NCBI GenBank assembly: GCA_964016985.1 | Contig: OZ024827.1 | Span: 20,353,275 to 20,417,274, forward strand | Reading direction: 5' to 3' | From: Anodontia alba | Lineage: Eukaryota > Mollusca > Bivalvia > Lucinida > Lucinidae | Length of the DNA: 64,000 bases | Part shown: positions 1 through 9,630 of the stretch, piece by piece | Layout: each line of letters starts with the position of its first letter | Numbering within the stretch: the first letter of the stretch is position 1 | Program-made: the position numbers and the translations under genes | Notes under the pieces: generated by a model | The model's database searches: none | Told to the model about the DNA's origin: nothing | The model's input: the letters and a program-made list of their open reading frames with translations, nothing else

Positions 1-768
1 TCTATGACTAAGGATGAGGGCTTTGAGTCGTATCCACTTGCCAATAAGAATATCAATGAAACTGAAGTAGATTTAGAGGATTTTCTTGCAGAGACAGATG
101 AAGACGGAGATACACTTATTCATACTGCTGTGGTCAGTCGAGAGGAGCCAGTGGCTACTGCATTGATAGACCTTGTTCAGTGTCATTCCAAGTGCTTGGA
201 TATTGGTAACAAACTTTTCCAGACACCTCTTCATTTAGCAGTTCTGACACGCCAACGTAAAATTGTTCAGACACTAGTATCAAAAGGCTGTGACCTGATG
301 ATGCGCGATCAGCAAGGTAACACTGCACTTCACATAGCTTGCCGGGACGGCAGTGAAAAACTTGTGAAAGACATTGTTGGCTCACTTTCAGACAGTGTTG
401 ACAAACGAAAGGAACTTTTTAATATTAGAAATTGTGAGGGATTGACATGTCTGCATTTGGCAGCTCAGGGTCATTATTACGAAATTATGGGGTATTTGTT
501 TGCCAAAGGAGCAGATGTGAACATTGGTGATGCTAAAAGTGGAAGAACTATTCTCCATTATGCTGTAGAAAGAAAGGACGTAGAAACTGTAGTCGTTTTG
601 TTAACACATCCCACTATTGACATTGACTGTGAAACTTATAAAGGGGAAACACCCCTGCTTCTTGCATACTGGAGAAATTACCAGGATATTGTAAAACGGT
701 TAAAAGCCAATGGTGCTTACTTCAGCTATGACTTAGTTGAAAACGAAGATGACGGTGATGACTCTTGA
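1..768 (+). CDS. IkB/Cactus-like NF-kB inhibitor, C-terminal exon
   Basis: IkB proteins hold Rel/NF-kB dimers in the cytoplasm through ankyrin repeats and release them after phosphorylation and degradation. From the ATG at position 4 the frame gives 254 residues and stops at 766-768. Six ankyrin repeats are visible at about residues 34-66, 71-102, 104-143, 145-177, 180-211 and 213-244, with the TPLHLA, TALHIA and TCLHLA signatures. Repeat 3 has a longer loop. The spacing and the C(D)L..RD.QGNTALH, GRT.LHYAV and YKGETP.LLA segments match the IkB group better than generic ankyrin proteins. The tail is acidic (ENEDDGDDS), as in IkB PEST tails. No DSGxxS phosphodegron is present, and the frame is open at base 1, so an N-terminal exon probably lies outside the window. 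The whole ankyrin domain sits in one exon. Bcl-3-like is the alternative. Confidence 0.85.
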   Translation, partial: SMTKDEGFESYPLANKNINETEVDLEDFLAETDEDGDTLIHTAVVSREEPVATALIDLVQCHSKCLDIGNKLFQTPLHLAVLTRQRKIVQTLVSKGCDLMMRDQQGNTALHIACRDGSEKLVKDIVGSLSDSVDKRKELFNIRNCEGLTCLHLAAQGHYYEIMGYLFAKGADVNIGDAKSGRTILHYAVERKDVETVVVLLTHPTIDIDCETYKGETPLLLAYWRNYQDIVKRLKANGAYFSYDLVENEDDGDDS

Positions 769-838
769 GTTGTTTGCAAGGCTAAAACATTAAAATGTGG
801 TTTTCAGTAATCACTTCAGAAGTGTGCATTCAGCTATT

Positions 839-860
839 CTGTAGCATGTCAATGCTACAG
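839..860 (+). promoter_or_regulatory. 3'UTR stem-loop
   Basis: CTGTAGCAT and ATGCTACAG form a perfect 9-bp stem closed by a GTCA tetraloop, 71 bases after the stop codon. It could be an mRNA-stability or protein-binding element. Function is inferred from position only. Confidence 0.45.
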
Positions 861-1134
861 TACTGGTAGCAGTCTAGTCAAACTGCTTTGGGTCAGTCTG
901 TGATTGTCATTGTAATAATCCTGTGAGGATTGTGGCAGTATTGTGCCACAAAATAGTGTGCTTATTCTGGGATCTCATTTGCATCATCTCCCTGAAGATC
1001 CGTTTATATGAGATTATAATGCCTCTTAAAGGCAGTTGTCACTATTTTGTAGCTTCCCAGAATCTTCACATTTTAGTTTTAGACGCGAGCAAATCGATCT
1101 CAAGAAGCCTGGTGGAGAAATGCTCATTGGCGTC

Positions 1135-1140
1135 AATAAA
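1135..1140 (+). promoter_or_regulatory. candidate polyadenylation signal of the IkB-like gene
   Basis: A canonical AATAAA, the first seen after the stop codon on this strand. A cleavage site about 10-30 bases later would be consistent with it. Confidence 0.5.
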
Positions 1141-1164
1141 CAAAGATAATTCTAGATGTACAGG

Positions 1165-1325
1165 AGTATTTGAAGGTAGTTTTGGGATAATTTTCTCCAG
1201 TTCTTCATAAAAACCTATGTTGTGGGTACTCATTTGAAGCACCTCACTGAGATGCTTCTAATGGGTACCCATAACTTATGTTTTCATGGAGAAATAAGAA
1301 AAAAATGCCCAGAATTGTCACCAAA
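1165..1325. repeat. Family L internal fragment with GGGTACTC palindrome
   Basis: The sequence around ATGTTGTGGGTACTCATT and its inverted partner GGGTACCCATAACTTATG forms a hairpin. The flanks (TTTGGGATAATTTTCTCC, CCCAGAATTGTCACCAAA) match the interior of the pogo-like element at 57467-57823. Neither terminal repeat is present. Confidence 0.5.
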
Positions 1326-1361
1326 TTCTGATTAATACTTTTAACAAATCCTTTGAATGTA

Positions 1362-1553
1362 CATAGCTACAGATAAGATGGGTATCCACATAATATTTTT
1401 CTTATTTCTCGAAAAAAACATATGTTGTGGGTACTCATTAGAAGGGCCTCAGCAAGGAGCTTCTAATGAGTACCCACAACATATGTTTTCCTCGAGAAAT
1501 AAGAAAAATATCAGCATTTTTCGGATGAAAAAAGCACCTTATCTGTTGCTATG
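1362..1553 (+). mobile_element. MITE family B
   Basis: The terminal inverted repeat CATAGCTACAGATAAG pairs with CTTATCTGTTGCTATG. A long central palindrome (CATATGTTGTGGGTACTC and its complement) spans about 1395-1510. No coding capacity. Confidence 0.75.
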
Positions 1554-1707
1554 AATGTATGAGGATGCAAATTTACTGACATTATTAATTTATAGCATCA
1601 GCCAGATTGTTTTTTTAAAGATACAACAAAAACAGCATTTTTGTTGTTGAAGCTTTCAGCAATATTTTGGTCTTTATCTGGAGCTATGAATTTATTTTCT
1701 TTTGAAC

Positions 1708-1909
1708 CATGGCTCCAGATCAGAGGAGTATATAAATATTTTTTCTTATTTCTCCACAGAAACATACATGTTGTGGGTACTTATGAGAAGCAATTCACTG
1801 GGGTGCTTGTAATGAGTACATATATAATAACATATGTATTTGTGAAAAAAAAAATCAAGAAAATACCAATATGTTTCATTTGAAGAAAAGCCTCTTGTCT
1901 GGAGCTATG
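1708..1909 (+). mobile_element. MITE family B, diverged
   Basis: The left end CATGGCTCCAGATCAGAGG and the right end CTTGTCTGGAGCTATG are inverted. The central palindrome is decayed (GGGTACTTATGAG versus AATGAGTACATA). Confidence 0.65.
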
Positions 1910-2140
1910 TCTTTAAAATTGCCACTGGTAACTACAGTAAATGTCCTTAAACTTCGAACAATTTATTCCATACTTTTTTGTCAAAATTACATGTATGCTT
2001 TTTATGCAGTTGTTTCTTAAAATACTTGGTGGAATGGCTAACAGTATAGATCCTGATCAGACTGCTCCTTTAGTCACATTAGTGTACAAAATTTTAGGGC
2101 TTCAACCGTAAGATTGATGCTTTGTAATTTTGTGCCAAAA

Positions 2141-2357
2141 CATTACGAAAACAAGCCTATTCAAATATATAGAAAATTGTACCTCCGAAAACTGAAAATT
2201 TTCAGATAAAAATCTCTGATATTTTTCATATTTCTGCTCAAAACATAGTTTTTGAGCAGAAATTAGAAAAATAGTGTATACCCCTGTAAACTCCATATTT
2301 ACAATATAAAAGTGGGGTTTAAGGGGGTCAAAATTATATAGACATGTTTTCGTGATG
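2141..2357 (-). mobile_element. MITE family A, core-deleted copy
   Basis: Ends CATTACGAAAACA and TGTTTTCGTGATG. Both asymmetric arms are present, but the central GGGTACTC palindrome is missing: the arms meet at CAAAACATAG/TTTTTGAGCAG. The open frame at 2102-2533 is only a read-through of this and the next repeat. Confidence 0.8.
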
Positions 2358-2432
2358 ATGTATAGGCGATTCCAATCATTATCAACAAGATATGATTTGG
2401 CGTAGAAAGTCAAAAAAATTATCTTCATACTA

Positions 2433-2569
2433 TTAACCCTTAAAGTACCTAGCAAAATTTGTAGCAGACCACATTCTAATTTCTTTTTATTTTTAGCAAA
2501 AATAAGTTTTGACATTTCATGCAAATCAGACAATACACATCCTTATGTATTCAGCATGGCAAGGGTTAA
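2433..2569. mobile_element. Chimeric TTAA MITE (family C left end, family E right end)
   Basis: It starts TTAACCCTTAAAG with the TTTGTAGCAGAC motif of family C and ends TATTCAGCATGGCAAGGGTTAA, the right end of family E. The interior has the TTGACATTTCATGC motif. Ends from different families suggest recombination or a deletion between two elements. Confidence 0.55.
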
Positions 2570-2685
2570 ATGTAAAAACAGCTCATTTGCATATTCAGAA
2601 TGATGAACCTAAAAATAACTGTTTGATAGACATTTATAATCTATTTAATTCATGAGAAATACTAATTACTCTGAGACTAATTACT

Positions 2686-2972
2686 CATCACGAAAACATG
2701 CCTACATGTATATAATTTTGACCCCCTAAAACCCCACTTTTATATAGTAAAACTGGGGTTTACAGGGGTATACATTATTTTTCTTATTTCTGCTCAAAAG
2801 CATAGATTGTGGGTACTCGTTAGAACTGTCTCAGTGAGGCAATTCTAACGAGTACCCACAATCTGTGTTATGAGCAGAAATATGAAAAATATCAGAGCTT
2901 TTTTATCTGAAAATTTTCAGGTTTTTGGAGGTGAAATTTACTAAATATTTGAATAGGTGTGTTTTCGTAATG
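2686..2972 (+). mobile_element. MITE family A, full length
   Basis: CATCACGAAAACATG to TGTTTTCGTAATG, about 287 bp. The left arm has the CCCCACTTTTATATAG/GGGGTT sub-hairpin, the core is GATTGTGGGTACTCGTTAGAA and its complement, and the right arm has CTGAAAATTTTCAG. Confidence 0.85.
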
Positions 2973-3037
2973 TGTATCCATTGTGGAGGCTTTTGTTTTA
3001 TATGTCACAGCACCACATGTGGCTCTTTTTTTTTTCA

Positions 3038-3203
3038 ACAGAAAAATGATTATATTTTTCTTATTTCTTCACAAAAACAGATGTTGTGGATACTCATTAG
3101 AAGCACCTCAATGAGGCACTTCTAACAAGTACCCACAATATATGTTTTTATGGAGAAATAAGAAAAATATTTACCTGATATTCCTCTTATATAGAGCTAA
3201 GAT
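3038..3203 (-). mobile_element. MITE family B, left-truncated
   Basis: The core palindrome GTTGTGGATACTCATTAG with its complement is intact. The right side reads TTACCTGATATTCCTCTTAT then AGAGCTAAGATG, the complement of the usual left arm, so this copy is inverted. Confidence 0.65.
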
Positions 3204-3395
3204 GGAGGAGGAGGGGGCGGGGGGGGGATGGGTGAGTATCAGGTAAAGATTTCTCCTTGAAAACATATGTTGTGGTACATGTACTCATTATATGTTGTGG
3301 TACTCATTAGAAGTGCCTCAAGGCACTTCTAATGAGTACCACGACATATGCTTAAGAAGTAAGTGAAAAAAACAAACACCTTATCTGGAGCTATG
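3200..3395 (+). mobile_element. MITE family B with G-rich expansion
   Basis: The left arm carries a purine/G-rich run at about 3203-3232 just before GTATCAGGTAAAG. The core palindrome is partly duplicated (ATATGTTGTGGTAC appears twice), and the right end is CTTATCTGGAGCTATG. Confidence 0.65.
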
Positions 3396-3901
3396 ATGGG
3401 TTAATTCCAGAAATTAAATTTTGACCTGTAGACAGTGAAACATTGAAAAGTAAACGTTTTATTCCATATGATATGATTAATATGACTAATTGGTTAATCT
3501 AATAATATGACTAATTGGTTAATCTTATTAAATGACTTGAATTCAGCTTGTTGATATTCATAATTTATGTTGTTTATGCAAGTGGCTGGACAGCACACAC
3601 AGTGGAAAATCTGGGGAAAAAAAAGTCCTGAAAAACAAGGTAAGTACAGTCTGGTAGAGTGTATTCTAAGTTCAGCTTCTTGAATGACCTGCAAAGAAAT
3701 AGTGAATTTGAAATCAACATGTTGATTATAATGCTTCATTTAATCCAGATTAATTGGGTAGGAGTAGATTTCTTGTATTAAATAAAGGTTGTATACTTAT
3801 TGAAGTTTGTTTTTTTTTGTCTTCATTGTTAATGTACTTTTGCTATACCCAATAGTGTAAATGACAAGGGGATTTTTTTTTTTATGATTTTATAGGCATA
3901 C
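3396..3901. other. No gene seen
   Basis: AT-rich unique-looking sequence. A 20-bp direct repeat around TATGACTAATTGGTTAATCT at about 3480-3526 is the only structure noticed. Confidence 0.4.
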
Positions 3902-4091
3902 CATATGGCTCTAAATAAGAGGGGTATTAGGTAAATATTTTTATTTCTCCATGAAAACTTATGTTGTAAGTACTCATTAGAAGCGCCTTGGCAAGGCGCT
4001 TCTAATGAGTACCCACAACATGTTTTTGTGGAGAAGAGAAATATCAATACTTTTTGGTTGAAAAAAAAAAAATGCCTTATCTAGATTTATG
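3902..4091 (+). mobile_element. MITE family B
   Basis: Left end CATATGGCTCTAAATAAG, TATTAGGTAAATA arm, near-perfect core palindrome at 3955-4030, right end CCTTATCTAGATTTATGG. Confidence 0.75.
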
Positions 4092-4258
4092 GTACAATAT
4101 ATACAAACAAACCTGGGCAAGCAGCGTAGACCCAGATCAGACACGTCTTATCAGGGTATACAACACTGTTTGCCACGCATCCAGCTATCAACTGGTGGTA
4201 AAATCGACTGGTTCAAGTTTGAGGACAAGCATAGCATTGGACTGGTTTACACATAGGC

Positions 4259-4490
4259 TGCTGGGTAAAAATTTCAGCAGCTGACAATTTTATTATTTTT
4301 TTTCTTATTTTCCCAAGGAAATAAAATTTGACATTTCCGGTAAATTGTCTCCTTGTCAAATCTTATAAGAATAAAATCCCCAAGGAGACAAATTGCATGT
4401 AATGCCAAATTTTCTTTTTGGGGAAAATCAGGAAAATCTCATCAGTTTTGTCATCTGCTGTATCTGGCCATAGCATGGTAATATAGTTTG
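4259..4490. mobile_element. MITE family D, degenerate
   Basis: GCTGGGTAAAAATTTCAGCAG opens the element. Inverted halves around TTTGACATTTCC/AAATTGTCTCC and AGGAGACAAATTGCATG are present, ending near GTCATCTGCTG. The terminal TTAA sites are lost. Confidence 0.55.
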
Positions 4491-4820
4491 TATAGATGAA
4501 AGCTATCCCTGTGACCTATGCCTTCATTGTTCACATGGAGATGTCAAAGTCTGGTCAGTTTGCTAAACAGTTTCTCCATAATCTACCACATTTAGCCAAA
4601 ATATTGGGACATCTTACCTATATACTTATTTATACTTGTTTCAGTTCAGATTTTAGGACAAGTTTAGTAACTATACTTACCCTGAAATTCGAACTGAAAT
4701 AAGTACATGAGTCTCTGGAAATAAGTTTATTATCTCTGATTTAAACAAGTCCATTTAGCATTTCATATGTCTAAAAACTGTTGGGCTAGTAACGGACAGT
4801 ATAGACCCACAGAAGAGTTA
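4491..4820. other. No gene seen
   Basis: No repeat family or coding pattern recognised; the short open frame at 4496-4702 has no protein features. Confidence 0.4.
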
Positions 4821-4824
4821 AGGG

Positions 4825-4871
4825 TTGTGTGTGTGTGTGTGGGGTGGGGGGGGGGGGGTGGGGGGGGGGGG
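4825..4871 (+). repeat. (GT)n and G-rich tract
   Basis: A GT run is followed by long G runs broken by single T bases. It could form G-quadruplexes. Assembly length may be unreliable here. Confidence 0.8.
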
Positions 4872-4884
4872 TAATTGACATTAA

Positions 4885-5030
4885 TAAGTGTATGTTGTGA
4901 GTACTCATTTGAAATGCCTCGGTGCCTCGCCAAGGCGCTTCTAAAGAGTAACTACAACATACGTTTTTTTTTTATTTTTGAGAAATTAGACGAAATATCC
5001 CAAAATCATCACCAAATAACTTCCTTACTA
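4885..5030. repeat. Family L internal fragment with GTACTC palindrome
   Basis: GTATGTTGTGAGTACTCATT and the inverse AGTAACTACAACATACG form a hairpin. The following AAATATCCCAAAATCATC matches the interior of the family L element at 57.5-57.8 kb. Confidence 0.5.
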
Positions 5031-5468
5031 ATAACTCTGAGACCCTGATCAGCTGCAGAACTGTGTCTACCTTAATACTTCGGGTAAATAGAGTACTTGC
5101 AAATAGAAGAAAAAAAAAAAAAGAAAGAAATGTCGTCTGCAGCTGTGATTAGCACTTTATGGTCTGGAGTTCGAAAAGATTCCTCCTACTGATAGCTGGA
5201 AACAGGACTTGAAGGCTATTTGAATGGAATGACTGGTCGTTTGTCTGAAAATTAGGGAAACTAACACTCACTGGTCGTCTGCTAATTATTTGGCACTTTA
5301 CCCAGTAAATGACCAGTGGAATCTTCTGTCCCACTATTTGGACAGTCTCATTTCCAATTTAACCGAGGTCTGTTTTATGGCCATTTTTTTTTTTTTTTTA
5401 TAGAACTTCCTGTATTTAATAGAGTGATGACACTGATCAGTCAGTGCATGCGGCCTGCAGTCTGATAC
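5031..5468. other. No gene seen; fragments of TTAA-type MITEs
   Basis: Contains an A-rich run near 5109-5128, a GTCGTCTGCAGC motif typical of family C at about 5132, and a T run at 5383-5399. No coding signal. Confidence 0.4.
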
Positions 5469-5750
5469 TTCACGAAAACACGCCTATTTAATTTGGACCC
5501 CCTTAAACCCCACTTTTATTTAGCAAAACTGGAGGTTTACAGGGGTATACACTGTTTTTCTTATTTTGCTAAAAAACAAATTGTGGGTACTCGTTAGAAC
5601 CGCATCGCCGAGGCGGTTCTAACGAGTACTCACAATCTATGTTCGAGTCAGAAATGTAAAAAAAGAAAAATCAGAATTTTTTATCTGAAAATTTTCCTTT
5701 TTTTGGTTGTAAATTTTTCAATTTATTTGAATAGGCGTGTTTTCGTAAGG
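5469..5750 (+). mobile_element. MITE family A, full length
   Basis: CACGAAAACACGCCTAT to TGTTTTCGTAAG, with the sub-hairpin arm, a perfect core (AACCGCATCGCCGAGGCGGTT) and the second arm. Confidence 0.8.
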
Positions 5751-5933
5751 TATGCGTTTTGCGATCTGAATCAGTACCGTTTTCTTGTAATATTTTTGGC
5801 GGAGCGATGGAATATATGGGTGCAGATCAATCCTAAGCATGTTTGGTAAAATATTCAACGGACGAGGCGCATGTAATGAGTACCAATAAGATACAATTGT
5901 TTTGAGTATTAAGAAACAATACTCCTACTTAAC

Positions 5934-6125
5934 CATAGGTCCAGATAAGAGCGAGTATCAGGTAAATAGTTTTCTTATTACTCGACGAAAACATATGTTG
6001 TGGGTACTCATTAGAAGCGCCTCGACGAGGCGCTTCTAATGAGTACCACAACATATGTTTTTGTCGAAAAATAAGAAAAATATAGATACTTTTTGGTGGA
6101 AAAAGGCACCTTATCAAGAGCTATG
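5934..6125 (+). mobile_element. MITE family B, full length
   Basis: CATAGGTCCAGATAAG to CTTATCAAGAGCTATG. The core is an almost perfect palindrome from about 5985 to 6070 centred on GCCTCGACGAGGC. One of the best-preserved copies. Confidence 0.85.
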
Positions 6126-6128
6126 TCC

Positions 6129-6498
6129 TTAACCCTTAACTGCTCCGTATTCCTTAAAAATAGACATTTTATTATCCAAGAAAGGTTTAATAAATTGATA
6201 TATGGTATTAATACAATCATAAAATGTGGCACTTGACAGCCTGTAAAATTCCAGTTAGTCTCTCATTCTTGAAATGAAATGATGTTTTTTATAGTATCTC
6301 TGAACATTAATTCAGAGATCCGATAAAAAATCATTTCATTTTTGATCCGTTTCCAGAATGAAAGACTACATGTAACTGAACTTTTACAGGCTGTCAGCTG
6401 CCACATTTTATGATCATATAAATACTATATATCAATTTATTTAATCTTTTTTGGATAAAAAAAAAATGTCTATTTTTTGAGGGCTATGGAGCCTTTAA
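6129..6498. mobile_element. Large foldback MITE (family N)
   Basis: A 370-bp imperfect palindrome starting TTAACCCTTAACTGCTCC and ending GGAGCCTTTAA. Inner landmarks are AATTGATATATGGTATTA and its inverse, and a TCTGAACATTAATTCAGA centre. A half copy lies at 18843-19015. The TTAA ends suggest the same target preference as families C-F. Confidence 0.7.
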
Positions 6499-6660
6499 AT
6501 TTCCAAGCAAAATTTGTAGCAGACAACATTCTATTTTTCACAGACGAAATAAGTCTTGATTTTACAATATGCATCGTCTGCTATGATTCACAGGAAATGT
6601 CAAAACTTTGTTTCTCTGAAAAATAAGATAAAAATGTCGTCTGCTGCAGTTGTGACCTAT
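6498..6660. mobile_element. MITE family C fragment
   Basis: AAGCAAAATTTGTAGCAGAC at the left and GTCGTCTGCTGCAGTTGTGA at the right, with a TGTTTCTCTGAAAAATAAG arm. The terminal CCCTTAAAGCGCC is absent on both sides. Confidence 0.6.
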
Positions 6661-6699
6661 GTGAAGATTATATTAAATACGATGCAGTCTCTTAGCAAA

Positions 6700-6790
6700 G
6701 GCTGTACATCATGTGAAGAGTTTTCTGCTTGCAGCGAGATTCGAACCCATGTTCCGTTTAGCAACAGCCGACCACTGAATCTGTTTGCGA
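6700..6790 (-). repeat. tRNA-derived SINE fragment
   Basis: On the minus strand a box B-like GGTTCGAATCTC (6735-6747) follows a box A-like ATTCAGTGGTCGG (about 6765-6780) at tRNA-like spacing. It is cut off where family A begins near 6793. No tRNA cloverleaf could be completed, so this is not called as a tRNA gene. Confidence 0.4.
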
Positions 6791-6792
6791 TA

Positions 6793-7042
6793 TACCTATA
6801 TAATTTTGACCCCCTTAAACCCCACTTTTACACAGTAAACACTGGGATTTACAGGGAACAACATTATTTTTTCTTATTTCTTTCCAAAACATAGATTGTG
6901 GATACTCTTTAGAACCGCCTCGGCGAGGCGGTTCTAATGAGTACCCACAATTTATGTTTTGGGCAGAAATATAAAAAATATCAGAGTTTTTTTATCTGAA
7001 AATTTTCAGTGTTTGGAGATGAAATTTTCTATATATTTTGAG
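6793..7042 (+). mobile_element. MITE family A, both tips lost
   Basis: Starts inside the left tip (ACCTATATAATTTTGACC), has a complete core with CCGCCTCGGCGAGGCGG, and fades out at GAAATTTTCTATATATTTTG. Confidence 0.75.
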
Positions 7043-7134
7043 ATAATTTTTCTCCATTTTTACTTTTCTTCAGCTGTCCTTTTTGAGCTCTTTGCTGCTG
7101 GGCTAATAATGCTTTTCCCGTCAGCGATGAAGCA

Positions 7135-7345
7135 TCCTCGTAGCCGAACGGCTAGTGCCTTTGACTTCGGGTCATAAGGTTTCGTTAGAGGTTCCGCTAG
7201 AGATGGAACTCTTATTTTCGTGCATTAACACATAGCATGCGGGCATGTGCTTCGTTACACGGAGCCTTTCATAATAATTCCTACATAGTCTCGGTATGAC
7301 TTAAACAATGTTGCAGGAGACGTAAAACGCCCAATCATCATCATT
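7135..7345 (+). repeat. Candidate tRNA-derived SINE
   Basis: TAGCCGAACGGCTAGTG at 7141 fits an RNA polymerase III box A. A weak box B-like GAGGTTCCGCTAGAG follows at about 7188. The body ends in GGAGACGTAAAACGCC and an (ATC)n tail, as in mollusc SINEs. The weak box B keeps confidence low. Confidence 0.45.
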
Positions 7346-7704
7346 CAGTCCATAATGCTGTCTTCCTCATCTTTTTCTTTTATCAGCCCCGTCTTCTTGG
7401 CCCATCGATTGCTCTTGAGAATTTTCTTCGCCATGCTGGAGGTACTCGAGTTGTCACTATACCACCCGAGGTTTCGTTTTATTTACAATGGTGAGGGGAT
7501 CATCATGAGGGCCGATGTCACATTGGGCTTGCTTGCGTACCTCCTCTTTTGGTGATGTGGTCGATGTACGAAATGTTTAACAGGTTGCATGCAGCTTCTG
7601 ATTTTGAGGTCTGTGTTCAGTTTTAGAGTTCAGCAGTCTAAGAGTTCCAGTTTCAGGGAACACATTAACGTATTGCAGCGAACCCGACATCTTTGTCATA
7701 TTGA
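7346..7704. other. No gene seen
   Basis: An open frame at 7355-7555 shows no recognisable domain. No palindrome or repeat family noticed. Confidence 0.4.
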
Positions 7705-7817
7705 CGCTTTGCACTCTGGGTAAAATTTTCAGCAGACAACATACTGAAATATGTTTCTTATTTTTTCCCAGAAAACAGGTTTGACAATTTCAGTTGTTCT
7801 GACATTTGCGCTGCCAT
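7705..7817. mobile_element. MITE family D fragment
   Basis: GCACTCTGGGTAAAATTTTC, CAGCAGACAACA and TTTCCCAGAAAACAGG are family D motifs; the right half is missing. Confidence 0.5.
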
Positions 7818-8042
7818 TAACCTTTACCAGTCCCGGGACAAATTCGGCAGTCGACGGACTAACATTTTTCTAGTTTTTCCCAGAAAATGGGCTTTGACAT
7901 TTCATGCAACTTGTCTCATCAAGAGACAGTTTGTATGAAATGTTAAAATCAATTTTCTGAAAAAAAAAAAAAAAAAAATCATTGAAGTACATCAACTTGT
8001 CGTCTGCTGATGTTTTTGTTTACCTAGCATGCTAAGCGTTAA
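7818..8042. mobile_element. MITE family D, full length
   Basis: TTAACCTTTACCAG to GCATGCTAAGCGTTAA, with inverted halves around TGACATTTCATGCAACTTG and a poly(A) stretch in the right arm. Its right TTAA (8039-8042) is also the left TTAA of the next element. Confidence 0.75.
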
Positions 8043-8239
8043 CCCTTGTCCTGCTGAACCCGGGTATACCCTGCTTTGCGAAAACTGTAGATCCAGATCA
8101 GTTGGCTTCTGATCTGGATCTGCACTGTTTGCCTTTAAGTATGTGAATTAATAGCAACAATCAGGAATAAAGCAATCTGACTGGCTGAAAGTTAGAAGTG
8201 GGTGTGGCATCTTAATTTATTCAGCATGACAAGGGTTAA
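8039..8239. mobile_element. MITE family E, full length
   Basis: TTAACCCTTGTCCTGC to CATGACAAGGGTTAA. Inside, GTAGATCCAGATCAGTTGGC and GATCTGGATCTGCACTG form the hairpin. TTAA flanks suggest a piggyBac-type transposase in trans. Confidence 0.75.
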
Positions 8240-8910
8240 AACTGATGTTCCATTCATGGTCTCGCTGAAGCATCAATAATTATCTTCCCAAGGAAGCTGT
8301 TGAAGAAGACGCTGTGTGTCTGAACCACTTGCCAGCGGTGCCATTGTATAGGACGTCACTGGCGGCTTTATCGCACTGTCATGAAGTATTTTCTACGGTC
8401 ATTCTTTCCATTCCGCAGTTGTCAGTTTCTGGCAAATGAATGTGCACATGTACTGTACGGTAAAATGCCTGGCAAACAGCTGCCAGTACATGTATCGTTA
8501 TTTTTTACGGGCACCCGTGGAGTTTAGGGAATCGTTTCGCAGTAACTGGCAGGTTGGGGGGGGGGGAGGGCGGGGAGAGGGGGGGGGGGGGGAAGTATGG
8601 TAAAGTATACCAGGGTAGGGTTATGGGCTACCATATTATATAGCACGGCTACCCACCCCACCCAACCCTTTGCCCTTTCCTAAGAGATAATTCCTGCATA
8701 AGTTAATATGCTAGCGGCTGTTAAAAATAACGGCACGGGTACTGGCAACTGATTGCCAGTTACTTATCGTAAAATTTAAGGACGGTTTTTGAAATATGAG
8801 CGCTCAGAGAACTAAATCTGCCCAGGAAAAGTGTGAGAAGGTTAACATGGCCTTATTGGGGTTGACTCAGAAGTTAAACTCCATAACAACCAAATCGGTG
8901 ATACGAACCA
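8240..8910. other. No gene seen; G-rich tract at 8546-8593
   Basis: Short direct repeats of TGGCAA.CAG.TGCCAGT occur near 8430-8490 and 8740-8760. The G-rich run may form G-quadruplexes. No coding signal. Confidence 0.4.
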
Positions 8911-9147
8911 GGGCCCAGTTGTTCAAAGCTAACGATGTCGTTAGTTAACGATTCGTTAAAATTTACATCGAGTGATACGCAAATATTCTGATATTTTTTG
9001 CTGAAAAAATGTGAGTAGCAGTGCAAAAGCTACTCACATTTTTTCAGCAAAAATATCAGAATATTGTATATTGAATCTGCTAAAACAGTTAACAAAATGA
9101 CCCTCAACGAGCTCGTTAAGCTAACGACGCTTTGAACAACTGGGCCC
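8911..9147. mobile_element. MITE family M
   Basis: The terminal inverted repeats GGGCCCAGTTGTTCAAAG and CTTTGAACAACTGGGCCC are perfect. AACGATGTCGTTAGTTAACG follows the left end. A second, nested palindrome with arms of about 40 bp spans 8971-9066, separated by GCAGTGCAAAAG. Confidence 0.85.
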
Positions 9148-9630
9148 AGGTTAGCATTGCCGGAATAACATAGAGAGACTATACCAGAGCATGTCGAAGA
9201 TATAAAAGACATGATAGAGATCCTGTTGATAATCAGAATTCGTTTCAGAAAAACTACTCAGCAAACATTCAACTTTCAATATTTACTCAATAGTTTTTCC
9301 GCCTGAAACTTACTTTTGGTCCAATAACTATCTCTTCTGCTTGAGAAGAAGTGTTTGAAGATTATCAACATTACCTGTGTTGAATTGTGGTATATCGTAG
9401 AAAGCGTTATAGAAAAGAGCGTATTGTGCGAACATGTAGCTACTGGGTCTTCGAATATATGGCTTGAGATTCCGAACTCGACCTGTATGACAGGTTTCCG
9501 CCTTGATTTACAGTTGATCTTGCTTTTAGCCATGAAATGAACGGATTACCAAAGCCAGAGAAAGGATTAGGGCTTGCGGAAACGATAAAGAAATTTTACA
9601 CCAGGGGATACATTGTATATGTGCAATAAT
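9148..9630. other. No gene seen
   Basis: Two overlapping open frames on opposite strands (9276-9533 and 9355-9540) have no recognisable domains and no splice or start context that I can support. Confidence 0.4.

Larger units (their letters stand above)
769..1160 (+). promoter_or_regulatory. 3' untranslated region of the IkB-like gene
   Basis: This is non-coding sequence after the stop, with a compact hairpin at 839-860 and an AATAAA at 1135-1140. The downstream limit is inferred from the polyadenylation signal; family-L repeat sequence begins immediately after. The open frame at 923-1210 has no recognisable protein content. Confidence 0.5.

Noticed and set aside
2102..2533. 143-residue minus-strand frame
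   Set aside because: It spans a family A element and a TTAA MITE; no protein content.
7355..7555. 66-residue hydrophobic frame
   Set aside because: No homology recognised, no start or splice context, isolated among repeats.
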